A stretch of 64,000 bases of DNA from Catenulispora acidiphila DSM 44928 (GTDB lineage: Bacteria; Actinomycetota; Actinomycetes; Streptomycetales; Catenulisporaceae). Both the position numbers and the translations under genes were made by a program. Below are positions 26,429 to 34,588 of the stretch, one piece after another. The stretch's first letter is position 1, and each line of letters starts with the position of its first letter. The notes beneath the pieces are model-generated. The model did no database searches, was not told the DNA's origin, and worked only from the letters and a program-made list of their open reading frames with translations. The DNA lies in assembly GCF_000024025.1 (NCBI RefSeq), contig NC_013131.1, positions 4,526,001 through 4,590,000 of the forward strand, in the 5' to 3' direction.

Positions 26429-27252
26429 GAGACCCCTGACTCGGCGCTGTCGGAGGCCTCGGTGACGCGATAGTGGGACCTGCCCAGGTACTCGGTACAG
26501 GAGCCGGTCTCGATCCGGTCTCCGGCGATGGGCAGGGAGAACGCGGCGTTGATATCCATCGAGACTTCACGGTCATCTGCCTGCTCCCTTAGACACTTGC
26601 CAATCTCCTCGCGCGTGCCGGTGAAGTTCTGCCTTCCGTCGATGCGTTCCTCGCGCACTGCACTTGTCCTTCGGATGCCAGGGAGTGGGGCAGTGCTGAC
26701 GCGATCGGCGATAGTGGCTGCGGCCTGTGCGATGGTCTCGGCGGGAATCTGTGAGCACGTCCACGCCGCAGCGCTGATCCGGTAGGCGGAACGCCGGTCC
26801 GCTCCGTACAGGAAGGCGGCTTCTGCCCCGGCACCGGTGGCTTTCGTGCTCCACAGGCAACAGGCGATCAGGTAAGCGTTGAACGGGTCCTCCGCCAACA
26901 CCGCGAAGGACCGGACGCGACGACGGCCGTGCTGGTCCGTCGGCCACCACAGCTCGACGGTGACCAGGATCGGGTGCGGGGTGTTCGGCCAGACTGGAGC
27001 GGCCAGGGGGACCACCGCGTACGAGCGTCGTGGGTGTGAACCGGGCGCAACCCAGGCGAAGCCGCTGGCCACGTCGCCGGTGACGTCGAGCAGTGGTGTG
27101 TTGATGATCTGCTCCAGCAGTGCTTCAGCGCGGCTTCGCCGAATCAGCTCAACTCCGGCGCCGTTGACGACGTGGAGAAACACGGTTACGACTGGGGCGG
27201 AGAGAGCGGCGTCGCGTTCATCAGTTACACGCGGGGGCATCAGATACCCCAT
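26425..27252 (-). CDS. Hypothetical protein (275 aa)
   Basis: Soluble protein with VVTVFLHVVNGAGVELIRRS, ILVTVELWWPTDQHGRRRVR, SFAVLAEDPFNAYLIACCLW and a C-terminal VSMDINAAFSLPIAGDRIET segment. No family is recognised. It overlaps the small gene before it by 13 bases and the next gene by 4. Its place as second gene behind a shared XRE operator suggests it is under the same control as the rest of the run. Confidence 0.75.
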   Translation of the reverse strand: MGYLMPPRVTDERDAALSAPVVTVFLHVVNGAGVELIRRSRAEALLEQIINTPLLDVTGDVASGFAWVAPGSHPRRSYAVVPLAAPVWPNTPHPILVTVELWWPTDQHGRRRVRSFAVLAEDPFNAYLIACCLWSTKATGAGAEAAFLYGADRRSAYRISAAAWTCSQIPAETIAQAAATIADRVSTAPLPGIRRTSAVREERIDGRQNFTGTREEIGKCLREQADDREVSMDINAAFSLPIAGDRIETGSCTEYLGRSHYRVTEASDSAESGVS

Positions 27253-27491
27253 TTATGCTGCCGACGTTGGGCGTCAGCTTCGGTGGCTTCGGTGAGGCTG
27301 AAAGTCAGGTCCTGAACTTCGTTGCGCCAGGCGGCGCTTCCGCTGACCAGGCTCCCGAAGATCTCAAACCCGTTGTCGGCCGCTCGTCGCAGAGCTGCCT
27401 CGGCATGGACTTCGTCGAGAAGCTCGCCGGGTTCGGCGCCATTGCAGCGCTTGATGAACTGCCGAACCGCCGGTTCGGTGGAGGGGGTCAT
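27240..27491 (-). CDS. Hypothetical protein (83 aa), first gene of the operon
   Basis: ATG 27491 follows GGTGGAG. TEPAVRQFIKRCNGAEPGEL, ALRRAADNGFEIFGSLVSGS and LTFSLTEATEADAQRRQ make a short helical protein of unknown family. A perfect palindrome lies 36 bases upstream (27527-27542). Confidence 0.7.
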   Translation of the reverse strand: MTPSTEPAVRQFIKRCNGAEPGELLDEVHAEAALRRAADNGFEIFGSLVSGSAAWRNEVQDLTFSLTEATEADAQRRQHKWGI

Positions 27492-27526
27492 GTCTCCACC
27501 TTGACGTTACGGTCAGTGATTTTCCA

Positions 27527-27542
27527 ATGACAGTTCTGTCAT
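27527..27542. promoter_or_regulatory. Putative XRE operator upstream of the 27491 operon
   Basis: ATGACAGTTCTGTCAT, a perfect 7-2-7 inverted repeat; 15 of 16 bases recur at 29991-30006 upstream of the XRE gene. Confidence 0.65.
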
Positions 27543-27551
27543 GAGGTTGCG

Positions 27552-28478
27552 CTAGCTGTTCGACTTCTCTGCATCCCAGGCGTCGCCGATGATCTGTTCC
27601 AAGTCGGAGCGTGTCGGGATCCAGCGGAGCGTCGTCAACGCGCGGGTGGTGTCGGCTCGAAGCTCTGGTGCCTCTGGCGCTGGCGGGTTGTGCTTCGCGG
27701 GAATCTCATGCCCTGTGATCTTCCTGGTGATCTCAATGATCTGAGCCACTGTGGCGGGAGTCGCACCAATGTTGAAGATATCGAACTTACCCGGCTGCGC
27801 GGCGCCGATCGCGAGGCAGAAAGCGTTGGCCAAGTCGGCGATATGCACGTAGTCACGGATCGCGCTGCCGTCGCCGTTGACCGTTACCTCGTCGAACCGC
27901 CCGCCGGCGACGGCTACCACCTTGGGAAGGATGCGAGTCAGGTCGGGATCAGGGTGCCGGCCCACCGCACCTGCGATGTTGAAGGCGCGCAGGCTTACTC
28001 CACCGATGCTGCCTTTCACAGCGGCGTCGCGTACGGCCATGTCCGCAGCCAACTTCGTCTCGCCGTACGGACTGGTCGGCGCGGGTTCGCAGTCCTCACC
28101 GATGGGCTGCTTTTCTGGAGTGCCGTATACCGCGGCTGTAGAAGCATGGATGAATGGCATGACGCGTCCGGTGCTGGCTACTGCCGCAAGGAGGTGCTCC
28201 GTCCCCACCGTGTTGATCATGGCGTACTCGCCCGGCTGGGCGAACGACTCGCGGACTCGAGTCAGAGCGGCTAGATGTGCCACCGCGTCGACGCGGTCGA
28301 CGGCTGCCATCAGCTGGTTCGAACTACGCAGGTCTGCGACGACGATTTGCACTCTGCCGGAAGGTTGTGTCCTGTTTGGTTGCGTGGTCATGGCCACGAC
28401 CTCATGACCGGTATCGAGCAGAGCGCGGGTTACAGCGCGACCTACGTACCCGAATGCCCCGGTGACCAGTACCCGCAA
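27552..28478 (-). CDS. NAD-dependent epimerase/dehydratase (extended SDR)
   Basis: 308 residues. Nucleotide loop VTGAFGYVGRAV (TGxxGxxG), catalytic pair SPYGETKLAAD (YxxxK; with FIHASTAAVYG supplying the Ser/Thr), and RDYVHIADLANAF, the sugar-nucleotide epimerase signature. It probably acts on a nucleotide sugar, as in the UDP-glucose 4-epimerase family. It starts 10 bases after the XRE gene's stop and is thus its operon partner. Confidence 0.88.
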   Translation of the reverse strand: MRVLVTGAFGYVGRAVTRALLDTGHEVVAMTTQPNRTQPSGRVQIVVADLRSSNQLMAAVDRVDAVAHLAALTRVRESFAQPGEYAMINTVGTEHLLAAVASTGRVMPFIHASTAAVYGTPEKQPIGEDCEPAPTSPYGETKLAADMAVRDAAVKGSIGGVSLRAFNIAGAVGRHPDPDLTRILPKVVAVAGGRFDEVTVNGDGSAIRDYVHIADLANAFCLAIGAAQPGKFDIFNIGATPATVAQIIEITRKITGHEIPAKHNPPAPEAPELRADTTRALTTLRWIPTRSDLEQIIGDAWDAEKSNS

Positions 28479-28488
28479 GACGGCCCTC

Positions 28489-29940
28489 CTAGCCCTTCAA
28501 CAACAGGTCTCGATGATGCCACGCAAGGTATAGACACGCCGCTGCGGCAGGGGCCAAGCGCTCCTCGGCCAACAGTCGGGTGATGTTGTCATTGGTGAAA
28601 GCGATTCCGGCTTCGGGGCGGGCAGGATCGGTGCCTGTCACCGTGCCTTCATTGTTGCGCCCGACTATCCCGGCGAACACCTGGTCGTACACATCGGCGT
28701 CGAATACGGCCACAGCCAGAATCTCGCCGGCCAGTGTGAGTGGATCCAAACCCAAACCGAAGCACCAGGTGCGGATAGATCTTTCCCAACGTGCCTGATT
28801 CAAGGTCCGATAGGGCTCGGTGTCAAAGTAGTCGATTGGCTCGCCGGAATCGCCGTCGGCCTCCGGATCACCCAGAAACTCCTCAGCGAACTCGCGCATC
28901 ATGTTTCGCCAAAGGTCGAAATCGTTGGCCTGATCCCATGGCAGCACCGTGGAGGGTTGGAACACTCCAGCCGGCATGACATGGATCAGGCCGCCGGCCA
29001 ACGCCACATTGGTGGCCTCGCGCCGATGTAGCACGAACGTCGCAGACCCGTCACGAGTCCGCCGCAAGGTAAGAGTGTCGATTGAGGGCAGAAGCGGGCG
29101 GCGTGCCAAATCGAAGGGATCGCTGATCAGCGATCGGAACGGCAACTGGCCCAACATCGGGTTGGCGTCCGCAGCCGTGAGCTCATGAGCCACGGCCTCG
29201 CATACATCGACCATCTCGAAGTAGGAGGTGTATCCGAATTCCATCCGGCCGCGCCCATCCGCCCAGGCCACATCCAGCAGGCGAAAGCTGCGGCGGTTGA
29301 CGAACAATGCGGGCCGGTCCACTAACCTGATCGCCTCAGAGTACCGATGGTGCCGACCTCCACGTACAGAGCGTGGCCGTACAGCCGCCGACTCAGGCTC
29401 GACCCCGGTGACGACAGGTGCAGTGGCGTCGGAGCGCCACAACAAGGTGATGGCGTCCAGATCGACGGGTGCCGAGGCGAGCCAGTCCCTACGAGTCAGT
29501 AGCGGAGTGCTCCCGATTTGGTGGGCATCCGGGTACAGGGCGGCCGCTCGTCGGCTCAGCTCGAAGCGGTGAGCGTTCAGCGAACGCCGGTGCGAACGCC
29601 ATGCACGTTGGTCCATCAGCACTTCGCGCGGTGTGGAGGCGTCTCCTCCGGCCAACGTGCCGGCTGGCTGTCCATCGGCGAGGCCCAGCTCCGCTTCAGG
29701 TAGCCCGAGTACCGCGGCGAACCGGCGCAGCTCCCCAATGTCGCGGACGAAACGCTTGCCGCGCTCCAGCATCGACAAGTAGCTCTGGTCGCAGTTCAGC
29801 AGATCTCCTAGCTCCGCCTGCGACAGATCATGCCGAGTTCGATACGCCTTCAACACATCGCCTAGATCAGAACTGTCCGGCGGAGCAGTGCGTACTGGTG
29901 GCGAGAACAGCCACCCATCAGCGCTTGAGGAGACGGTCAC
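28489..29940 (-). CDS. XRE-family regulator with large C-terminal domain
   Basis: About 483 residues from GTG 29940 (TTG 29949 in frame is the alternative; no strong ribosome site). Residues about 25-85: LGDVLKAYRTRHDLSQAELG, DLLNCDQSYLSMLERGKRFV, the helix-turn-helix. The long C-terminal part (SFRLLDVAWADGRGRMEFGY, HVMPAGVFQPSTVLP, REFAEEFLGDPEAD) contains a stretch like a degenerate NUDIX fold. It sits between two copies of one palindrome, its own promoter and the next operon, so it is likely the repressor or activator of both. Confidence 0.8.
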   Translation of the reverse strand: MTVSSSADGWLFSPPVRTAPPDSSDLGDVLKAYRTRHDLSQAELGDLLNCDQSYLSMLERGKRFVRDIGELRRFAAVLGLPEAELGLADGQPAGTLAGGDASTPREVLMDQRAWRSHRRSLNAHRFELSRRAAALYPDAHQIGSTPLLTRRDWLASAPVDLDAITLLWRSDATAPVVTGVEPESAAVRPRSVRGGRHHRYSEAIRLVDRPALFVNRRSFRLLDVAWADGRGRMEFGYTSYFEMVDVCEAVAHELTAADANPMLGQLPFRSLISDPFDLARRPLLPSIDTLTLRRTRDGSATFVLHRREATNVALAGGLIHVMPAGVFQPSTVLPWDQANDFDLWRNMMREFAEEFLGDPEADGDSGEPIDYFDTEPYRTLNQARWERSIRTWCFGLGLDPLTLAGEILAVAVFDADVYDQVFAGIVGRNNEGTVTGTDPARPEAGIAFTNDNITRLLAEERLAPAAAACLYLAWHHRDLLLKG

Positions 29941-29990
29941 GATACTCAAGGTAGCGTCGAAACCTTTGCCCCGGCGCCGGATGACCGGCT

Positions 29991-30006
29991 ATTACAGAAC
30001 TGTCAT
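29991..30006. promoter_or_regulatory. Putative XRE operator upstream of the XRE gene
   Basis: ATTACAGAACTGTCAT, the 27527 palindrome read on the other strand with one mismatch, 51 bases before GTG 29940. Confidence 0.6.
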
Positions 30007-30212
30007 AGCTGGCTCCTCGGGCTGCTCGTGTTCGCAACATTGGGTTGCCACGCGGCGGTGTAGCCCGCCTCCGGCAGGTGCAACTCCAGGACTTCCCGAT
30101 CTGCGAGCTGGGGCTACACGGTGTTCAACGCTGAGCAACCAAGCCCGGCCCCGACAGACTGTGGCCGTGGAGGTATTTGTGCTCGCAGGGTGCTCGGTTT
30201 GTGGCTGCGTGA

Positions 30213-30923
30213 TCAGCTGACGCCTGCGGCGCTCTTCAACCGTGCGACTTGCAGGTCGGACAGGCGGAGGAGTGTCTCGCTGGCCTGGGGAAGGGGAACG
30301 ATGCCGAGATTCACCGTTCCCGTTTCCAGCATCAGCACGACCACTGGGCCGACACGGACCACGTAGGTGGTGTCCACCTCCGTGTCGGACTGTACGCTCG
30401 CCCTCGTGACGTAGCCGACGCGGTCGTCGCCGACCATCTGCGGGATCGCGGTGAGTGTCGTCGGAGTCGGCTCGTTCTCCTCGGTCTCGGTGAATGTCTT
30501 GCAGCCCTTGAGCCCCGCGGTCAGATCGGCCATCAGTGCCGAGGCCTTATCGGCGGACGGCATCACCTCCACGGCGTCCTGGATCATGGTGACGCCGTGG
30601 GCCGAGTTGAGCACCCGGCGGAGGTCGACGGTCGTGCCGTACTTCGTGGACAGTGCGTTCTCTGCATCACGGAAAGATTGGCATGCACTGTCCCCGGTGG
30701 TCACAAGAGCCGGCGTGTCCGTGGTGGACCTCACGTCTTCCGAGGCGTCGAAGTTATAGCCGGGCTGGTCCTTGTCGGTCAGCAGGAGGCTCTCGACCTG
30801 ATCGTCCGTCAGGGCGGCGGCCGAATGACCGTTGCTCTTGCCTGAGCCGCCGCAAGCCGTCACCACCAGGACGGCCGCCGCGGTGACAGCGACCGCGGAG
30901 ACGTACTTGATCCCTATATGCAT
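30213..30923 (-). CDS. Lipoprotein, possibly PknH-like sensor domain
   Basis: 236 residues. Signal YVSAVAVTAAAVLVVTACGG with lipobox VTAC (Cys near residue 24). The mature part has SACQSFRDAENALSTKYGTT, VMPSADKASALMADLTAGLK, GCKTF and YVVRVGPVVVLMLETG, which resembles extracytoplasmic sensor-type lipoproteins of mycobacteria and streptomycetes with a conserved disulphide. Function unknown. Monocistronic. Confidence 0.75.
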   Translation of the reverse strand: MHIGIKYVSAVAVTAAAVLVVTACGGSGKSNGHSAAALTDDQVESLLLTDKDQPGYNFDASEDVRSTTDTPALVTTGDSACQSFRDAENALSTKYGTTVDLRRVLNSAHGVTMIQDAVEVMPSADKASALMADLTAGLKGCKTFTETEENEPTPTTLTAIPQMVGDDRVGYVTRASVQSDTEVDTTYVVRVGPVVVLMLETGTVNLGIVPLPQASETLLRLSDLQVARLKSAAGVS

Positions 30924-30989
30924 GCTGGCATAGTGCTTTACGACGCCTCAGACTGATCATCTACCCTCCGCGCGCCGATCACGCATGGC

Positions 30990-31247
30990 TTACGCGGCAG
31001 CGTCAAAGCCATCTGCCGGTCGTAAGCCGCGTACGCGGCTTACGACCGGCAGATCGGCAGCAGGAAACAGCGGCACATGGGTAGACAGGGCATCCGGGTC
31101 ACCCTTGGCCACCACCGCAGCGACGATCCAGTCCAGCCGTTCAGGGTCGGTGATGCCGTCCTCGATGGCCTTCAGCACTGCGTGGCGGATGGTGCGGGAC
31201 TGCGCTGCTGCCCCACGGGTGTCGGCCCTGTCGACAGGCTCAGCCAA
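30990..31247 (-). CDS. Small hypothetical protein (85 aa)
   Basis: SRTIRHAVLKAIEDGITDPE, RLDWIVAAVVAKGDPDALS is a plausible helical domain; the last 20 residues are encoded within a 44-bp perfect palindrome, so the end of the protein may be accidental. No family recognised and no strong ribosome site. Confidence 0.45.
   Translation of the reverse strand: MAEPVDRADTRGAAAQSRTIRHAVLKAIEDGITDPERLDWIVAAVVAKGDPDALSTHVPLFPAADLPVVSRVRGLRPADGFDAAA
31011..31054. repeat. Perfect 44-bp palindrome
   Basis: Bases 31011-31054 equal their own reverse complement without a mismatch (arms ATCTGCCGGTCGTAAGCCGC, centre GTAC). It lies 88 bases upstream of the lipoprotein start and inside the small gene's 3' end. 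The half-site GGCTTACGCGGC recurs at 30987. Confidence 0.95.
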
Positions 31248-31362
31248 CTACACAATGACGGCACCCCAGGTGGAGCAGCAACTCCTTTGCAAGGCGTCGA
31301 CTCGGTCCGAGGGCAGCCCGCCTACGGTGGAGCTGCACACCGACGGATCCGGGCGGGCATGA

Positions 31363-31740
31363 GTATTACTCGGCGAGACGCGGTTTTCGCGCACTTTCAC
31401 CTTCAACCTCAGCGAACTTGAGGCCACCATCGTTGAGCTGCCGTCCCTTCTCAGGGCCTACGCAATTTGGGCTGGCGCTGGCGGAGATGCCGCGATTTCT
31501 GTATGGCTGTTTGGCGGCCCGGCACAGATAGATCTTCAGGAGAACGGACAGTATGTTCATCTGCCGTCGTCGCCCGCAGAGACTGCGGCTCCGGTCGACC
31601 AGCTGGGTGGCGACTTCCAAGGTGCCGGCCACGCTGCCTATCCACTGGTTCGGGACCTTGTGCAGGACATGAACTTGGCGGAGCCAACAAACATCCACCT
31701 CGACGGAACTCTGAAGGTCCGACACAGGAAGCGGCGCTGA
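31363..31740 (+). CDS. Hypothetical protein without a standard start
   Basis: The plus frame from 31363 to TGA 31738 reads like real protein: TFTFNLSELEATIVELPSLL, RAYAIWAGAGGDAAISVWLF, LQENGQYVHLPSS, AYPLVRDLVQDMNLAEPTNI, HLDGTLKVRHRKRR. It is followed 17 bases later by a perfect terminator-type stem. No ATG/GTG/TTG lies before the homologous-looking part; ATG 31359 (MSITRRDAVF) is one frame off, so a single-base shift near 31385 would connect them. Possibly a recently damaged gene. Family unknown. Confidence 0.45.
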   Translation, partial: VLLGETRFSRTFTFNLSELEATIVELPSLLRAYAIWAGAGGDAAISVWLFGGPAQIDLQENGQYVHLPSSPAETAAPVDQLGGDFQGAGHAAYPLVRDLVQDMNLAEPTNIHLDGTLKVRHRKRR

Positions 31741-31757
31741 TAGCTCCTCAAGCAACC

Positions 31758-31788
31758 GCGGCCCACGCCCGGAAGAGCCGTGGGCCGC
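31758..31788 (+). terminator. Stem-loop terminator
   Basis: GCGGCCCACG/CGTGGGCCGC, 10-bp perfect stem, 11-base loop, 17 bases after TGA 31740. Confidence 0.6.
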
Positions 31789-32000
31789 CGGAGCGGGCCG
31801 CGGGAAATACGTGGAAAGGGTCAGAGGCACAAGGTCCCGCCGCAGGTCAGGCGAACAACCCAGCCGTCTTGTAAACGGGCAGGTTGAGGTCGCATATGCC
31901 CATCGCTCGGCACATATACCGGAGTCGGGTCGGCGCAGCGCGCGGTGGATGCTGGCTGGCCAAGGTCGGCGACATGGTGAGGGTGCTGAGCTCGAGGGTT

Positions 32001-32672
32001 CTAGCTGATGATCACGGCGGCTAGCGAGCCGAGTAGCAGGGCCGGGCCCAGCGGAAGCGCATGACTCCGTTGTTCGTGTCGTACAAGTAAGCGGACCATG
32101 ACGCACAGCGCCGCTAGGCCGAAGGCAAGCATCATTCCGCGCCATGTCGTTTTCCAGCCGAGGAATCCCAGGCAGAGCCCTAGAAGTCCGACAAGTTTTA
32201 CGTCGCCCCAGCCCAGCGAGTCCGGCGGCGCCACGAGTGCGACGGCCAGGAAGATCACGTACAGAAGCGCCCCGGCCGCTAGCGCCCGCCACAGGGCTCC
32301 AGGGCCGGAGGCGCGCCAAGCGGCGAATGCCAGAAGCGCCACGGTCAGCGGGTAGGCGGGCAGCACGATGCGGTTGGGCAGGATGTGAGTCGTGGCGTCG
32401 ACCGCGGCGAGCGCTGGGGTGATCGCCGCGAGGTACAGGTAGGCCGGCACGCGTGCCTGCAGACCGAACCGTGCGCCGACCAGCGCTCCGGCCACCGCAG
32501 CGGATGTCACGATCAGCGCAGCGACGACCCGTGGGAGCCCATCCGCGGAGCTGTCGCCGTCCGGGCCTTTGGCAATAGCCAGCCGCACTGCTCGCGGCGC
32601 GTATAGTCCGCCGACGGTGCCGACGGCCGCACCCAAGGCGATAGCCGGGGCGTCTGTTGTCAAGTGGCTCAT
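32001..32672 (-). CDS. tadV: Prepilin peptidase (A24, TadV/CpaA type)
   Basis: 223 residues, about six membrane segments. Catalytic Asp pair: AAVDATTHILPNRI (D followed by xxxxxLPN) and SLGWGDVKLVGLLG (GxGDxK), the aspartyl motifs of A24 peptidases. The N-terminal methyltransferase domain of PilD-type enzymes is absent, as in TadV. It cleaves prepilin leaders in the membrane and is divergent to the Tad locus starting at 32892, whose Flp- and TadE-like proteins are its likely substrates. Confidence 0.88.
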   Translation of the reverse strand: MSHLTTDAPAIALGAAVGTVGGLYAPRAVRLAIAKGPDGDSSADGLPRVVAALIVTSAAVAGALVGARFGLQARVPAYLYLAAITPALAAVDATTHILPNRIVLPAYPLTVALLAFAAWRASGPGALWRALAAGALLYVIFLAVALVAPPDSLGWGDVKLVGLLGLCLGFLGWKTTWRGMMLAFGLAALCVMVRLLVRHEQRSHALPLGPALLLGSLAAVIIS

Positions 32673-32891
32673 CTGCAGCTTTCGGGCGAGTCGGCATCGG
32701 TAACGATCGACGCCGACCTGATCACGGGGGGATCACGATTCGGCGCGCCGCTACCGTTGTGTCCGTATTTGAACGTATCGGGAGCATAACTTGCTCCTCG
32801 GGGCCACTTTCGGAAACGCCGGAAACCTGCCTAGCCTGACCCGAGTCCGATATCGGACTAGACCACATTCGTCACGTAACGGGGATACGAA

Positions 32892-33521
32892 ATGGCTCGT
32901 CACCATTTTGGCTGCCGAGTGGCCGTCGGCTTCGCCGTCGGCGCGGCACTTCTGACTGCGGCTGGGTGTGCCAGCGGCGCTTCCAAGTCATCGAGCGCTT
33001 CGTCTGGCACGGCACCCAGCTCCGCGGGGAGTCAGCCCGCGACTGCCAGCGCACCGGGCAGCACCGGATCGTCCACGCCGACCGCGTCGGCATCGGTGGA
33101 CCAGTCCAGCCCGCAGGCGCAGGCTGCTATCGCCACCTACAAGGCGCTGTGGGCAGACGTGGTAAAGGTCGAGGCCACCATGAACGACCAGGACCCGACG
33201 CTGGCAAACCACCTGACCGGCGGCGCGCTGTCGTTCTTCCAGCAGGCGATCCACATCAACAAGCTCGACGGCTACGTAGCTAAGGGCGAGCCGAAGTTGC
33301 TCCACCCGACGGCTAAGCAGATCATCGGCTCGGGCGCTGCAGCGAAGGTGCTCGTCGAGGACTGCGTCGACGACTCCGGGTTCAACCTGTACACAAGTGA
33401 CGGGACATTCGTCCACAACGGTCATCCAGGCGGCCGGCGCTTGACCCAAGCCCTGGTGGAGCGGTCTGACGGGGTCCTGAAGGCGTCCGCGTTCGCGTTC
33501 AGCGCGCCGGGCACATGCTGA
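32892..33521 (+). CDS. Lipoprotein at head of the Tad locus
   Basis: 209 residues from ATG 32892. Signal FAVGAALLTAAGC with lipobox TAAGC, then a long Ser/Ala/Thr/Pro linker (residues ~28-75) and a folded C-terminal part AQAAIATYKALWADVVKVEA ... DCVDDSGFNLYTSDG. Such small alpha/beta lipoproteins with a linker are frequent in actinobacterial Tad loci; role unknown. The stop overlaps the next start (33515). Confidence 0.75.
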   Translation: MARHHFGCRVAVGFAVGAALLTAAGCASGASKSSSASSGTAPSSAGSQPATASAPGSTGSSTPTASASVDQSSPQAQAAIATYKALWADVVKVEATMNDQDPTLANHLTGGALSFFQQAIHINKLDGYVAKGEPKLLHPTAKQIIGSGAAAKVLVEDCVDDSGFNLYTSDGTFVHNGHPGGRRLTQALVERSDGVLKASAFAFSAPGTC

Positions 33522-34498
33522 CCCGGATACGCCGCCGGTCAGCAGTAATGGCGGGTGTGCTCATAGCCTTCACCGCGCTCGGGGCGTCCTCGGCGCTCGC
33601 TGACCAGGGCGTCCCCGTCGGGGGCGGTGGTGGAGGCGGAGTGACCTGCACTCCGGGCACCGGTTCCTGCACGATCGATGTCAACAATCCCGGCAACCCA
33701 GGGACCACACCCTCGCCGAGCCAGGGCTCCGGTAGCGGCGGAGGATCGGGTGGCTCGAGCGGTGGTTCGGGAGCGACCTCGACTCCGTCGCCGGAACAGA
33801 CCCTGATCAACGGCGACTGCACCTATGCCGCCGACCCGTCGTACGTGCCGCAGCCTGGTACGGAATCGCATGCAGGTCAGAAGGGCGCCTGGTACCTGAT
33901 GACCTGCCCGGACGGGATCAAGACCGGCGGCGACCCGAACAAGCCGGTCGCCACAACGACGCAGAAGATGGTGTGGCTGACGAACCCGCCGCCGGCGGCC
34001 CTGATGCTGCCGACCCCGGCGGCGCTCGCCGATCGAGCGCGGAGTCTGCTGACGCCGCCGAAGCCGCAGATCGGCTCTAACCCGCCCGTTGGGAGCCCGC
34101 AGATGGTCGGAGTCCCAACCTGGGCGTTCCTTTCCCGCAGTCTGTGGGTCCCAGTATCCGCGAAGGCGGAGGTGCCGGGTGAGTCGGTGACGGCCACAGC
34201 GACGCCGGTCTCGGTGGCCTGGGACTTCGGAGACGGCAAGTCGATCGTATGTACTGGCCCGGGGTCGCAGTTCCCGCCGGGCGCCGATCCGAAGGCATCC
34301 TCGCCGGACTGTGGCCACACCTACCGGATCTCCTCGGGTAACGCGCCGGGCGGGAAGTTCCAGGTCACGGCGACCATCATCTGGCGCGTCGACTGGGTCG
34401 GCGGGGGTCAGGCTGGAACGCTGAACGACCTGACGACCACGGCGACGGTCCCGGTCACGGTGAATCAGTCGCAGGCGATCGTTACCGGCACCGGGTAG
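33515..34498 (+). CDS. Secreted PKD-like domain protein
   Basis: 327 residues. Signal peptide RRRSAVMAGVLIAFTALGAS-SALA, then a Gly/Ser-rich linker (about 35-85), then YAADPSYVP ... WYLMTCPDG, and a C-terminal PKD/Ig-like fold: VSVAWDFGDGKSIVC (WDFGDG is the PKD signature) and CGHTYRISS. Exported and probably surface-linked; in other actinobacteria similar proteins accompany Tad pili. Overlaps the lipoprotein gene by 7 bases. Confidence 0.78.
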   Translation: MLTRIRRRSAVMAGVLIAFTALGASSALADQGVPVGGGGGGGVTCTPGTGSCTIDVNNPGNPGTTPSPSQGSGSGGGSGGSSGGSGATSTPSPEQTLINGDCTYAADPSYVPQPGTESHAGQKGAWYLMTCPDGIKTGGDPNKPVATTTQKMVWLTNPPPAALMLPTPAALADRARSLLTPPKPQIGSNPPVGSPQMVGVPTWAFLSRSLWVPVSAKAEVPGESVTATATPVSVAWDFGDGKSIVCTGPGSQFPPGADPKASSPDCGHTYRISSGNAPGGKFQVTATIIWRVDWVGGGQAGTLNDLTTTATVPVTVNQSQAIVTGTG

Positions 34499-34588
34499 GC
34501 CTCGGCATTTCATTTATCAGCACCGCGCGGCAGTCCCGCCGCTCGGTCCGCACCTCCTCCTTCGATTCTGTGAAAGGGCATGACGTAC

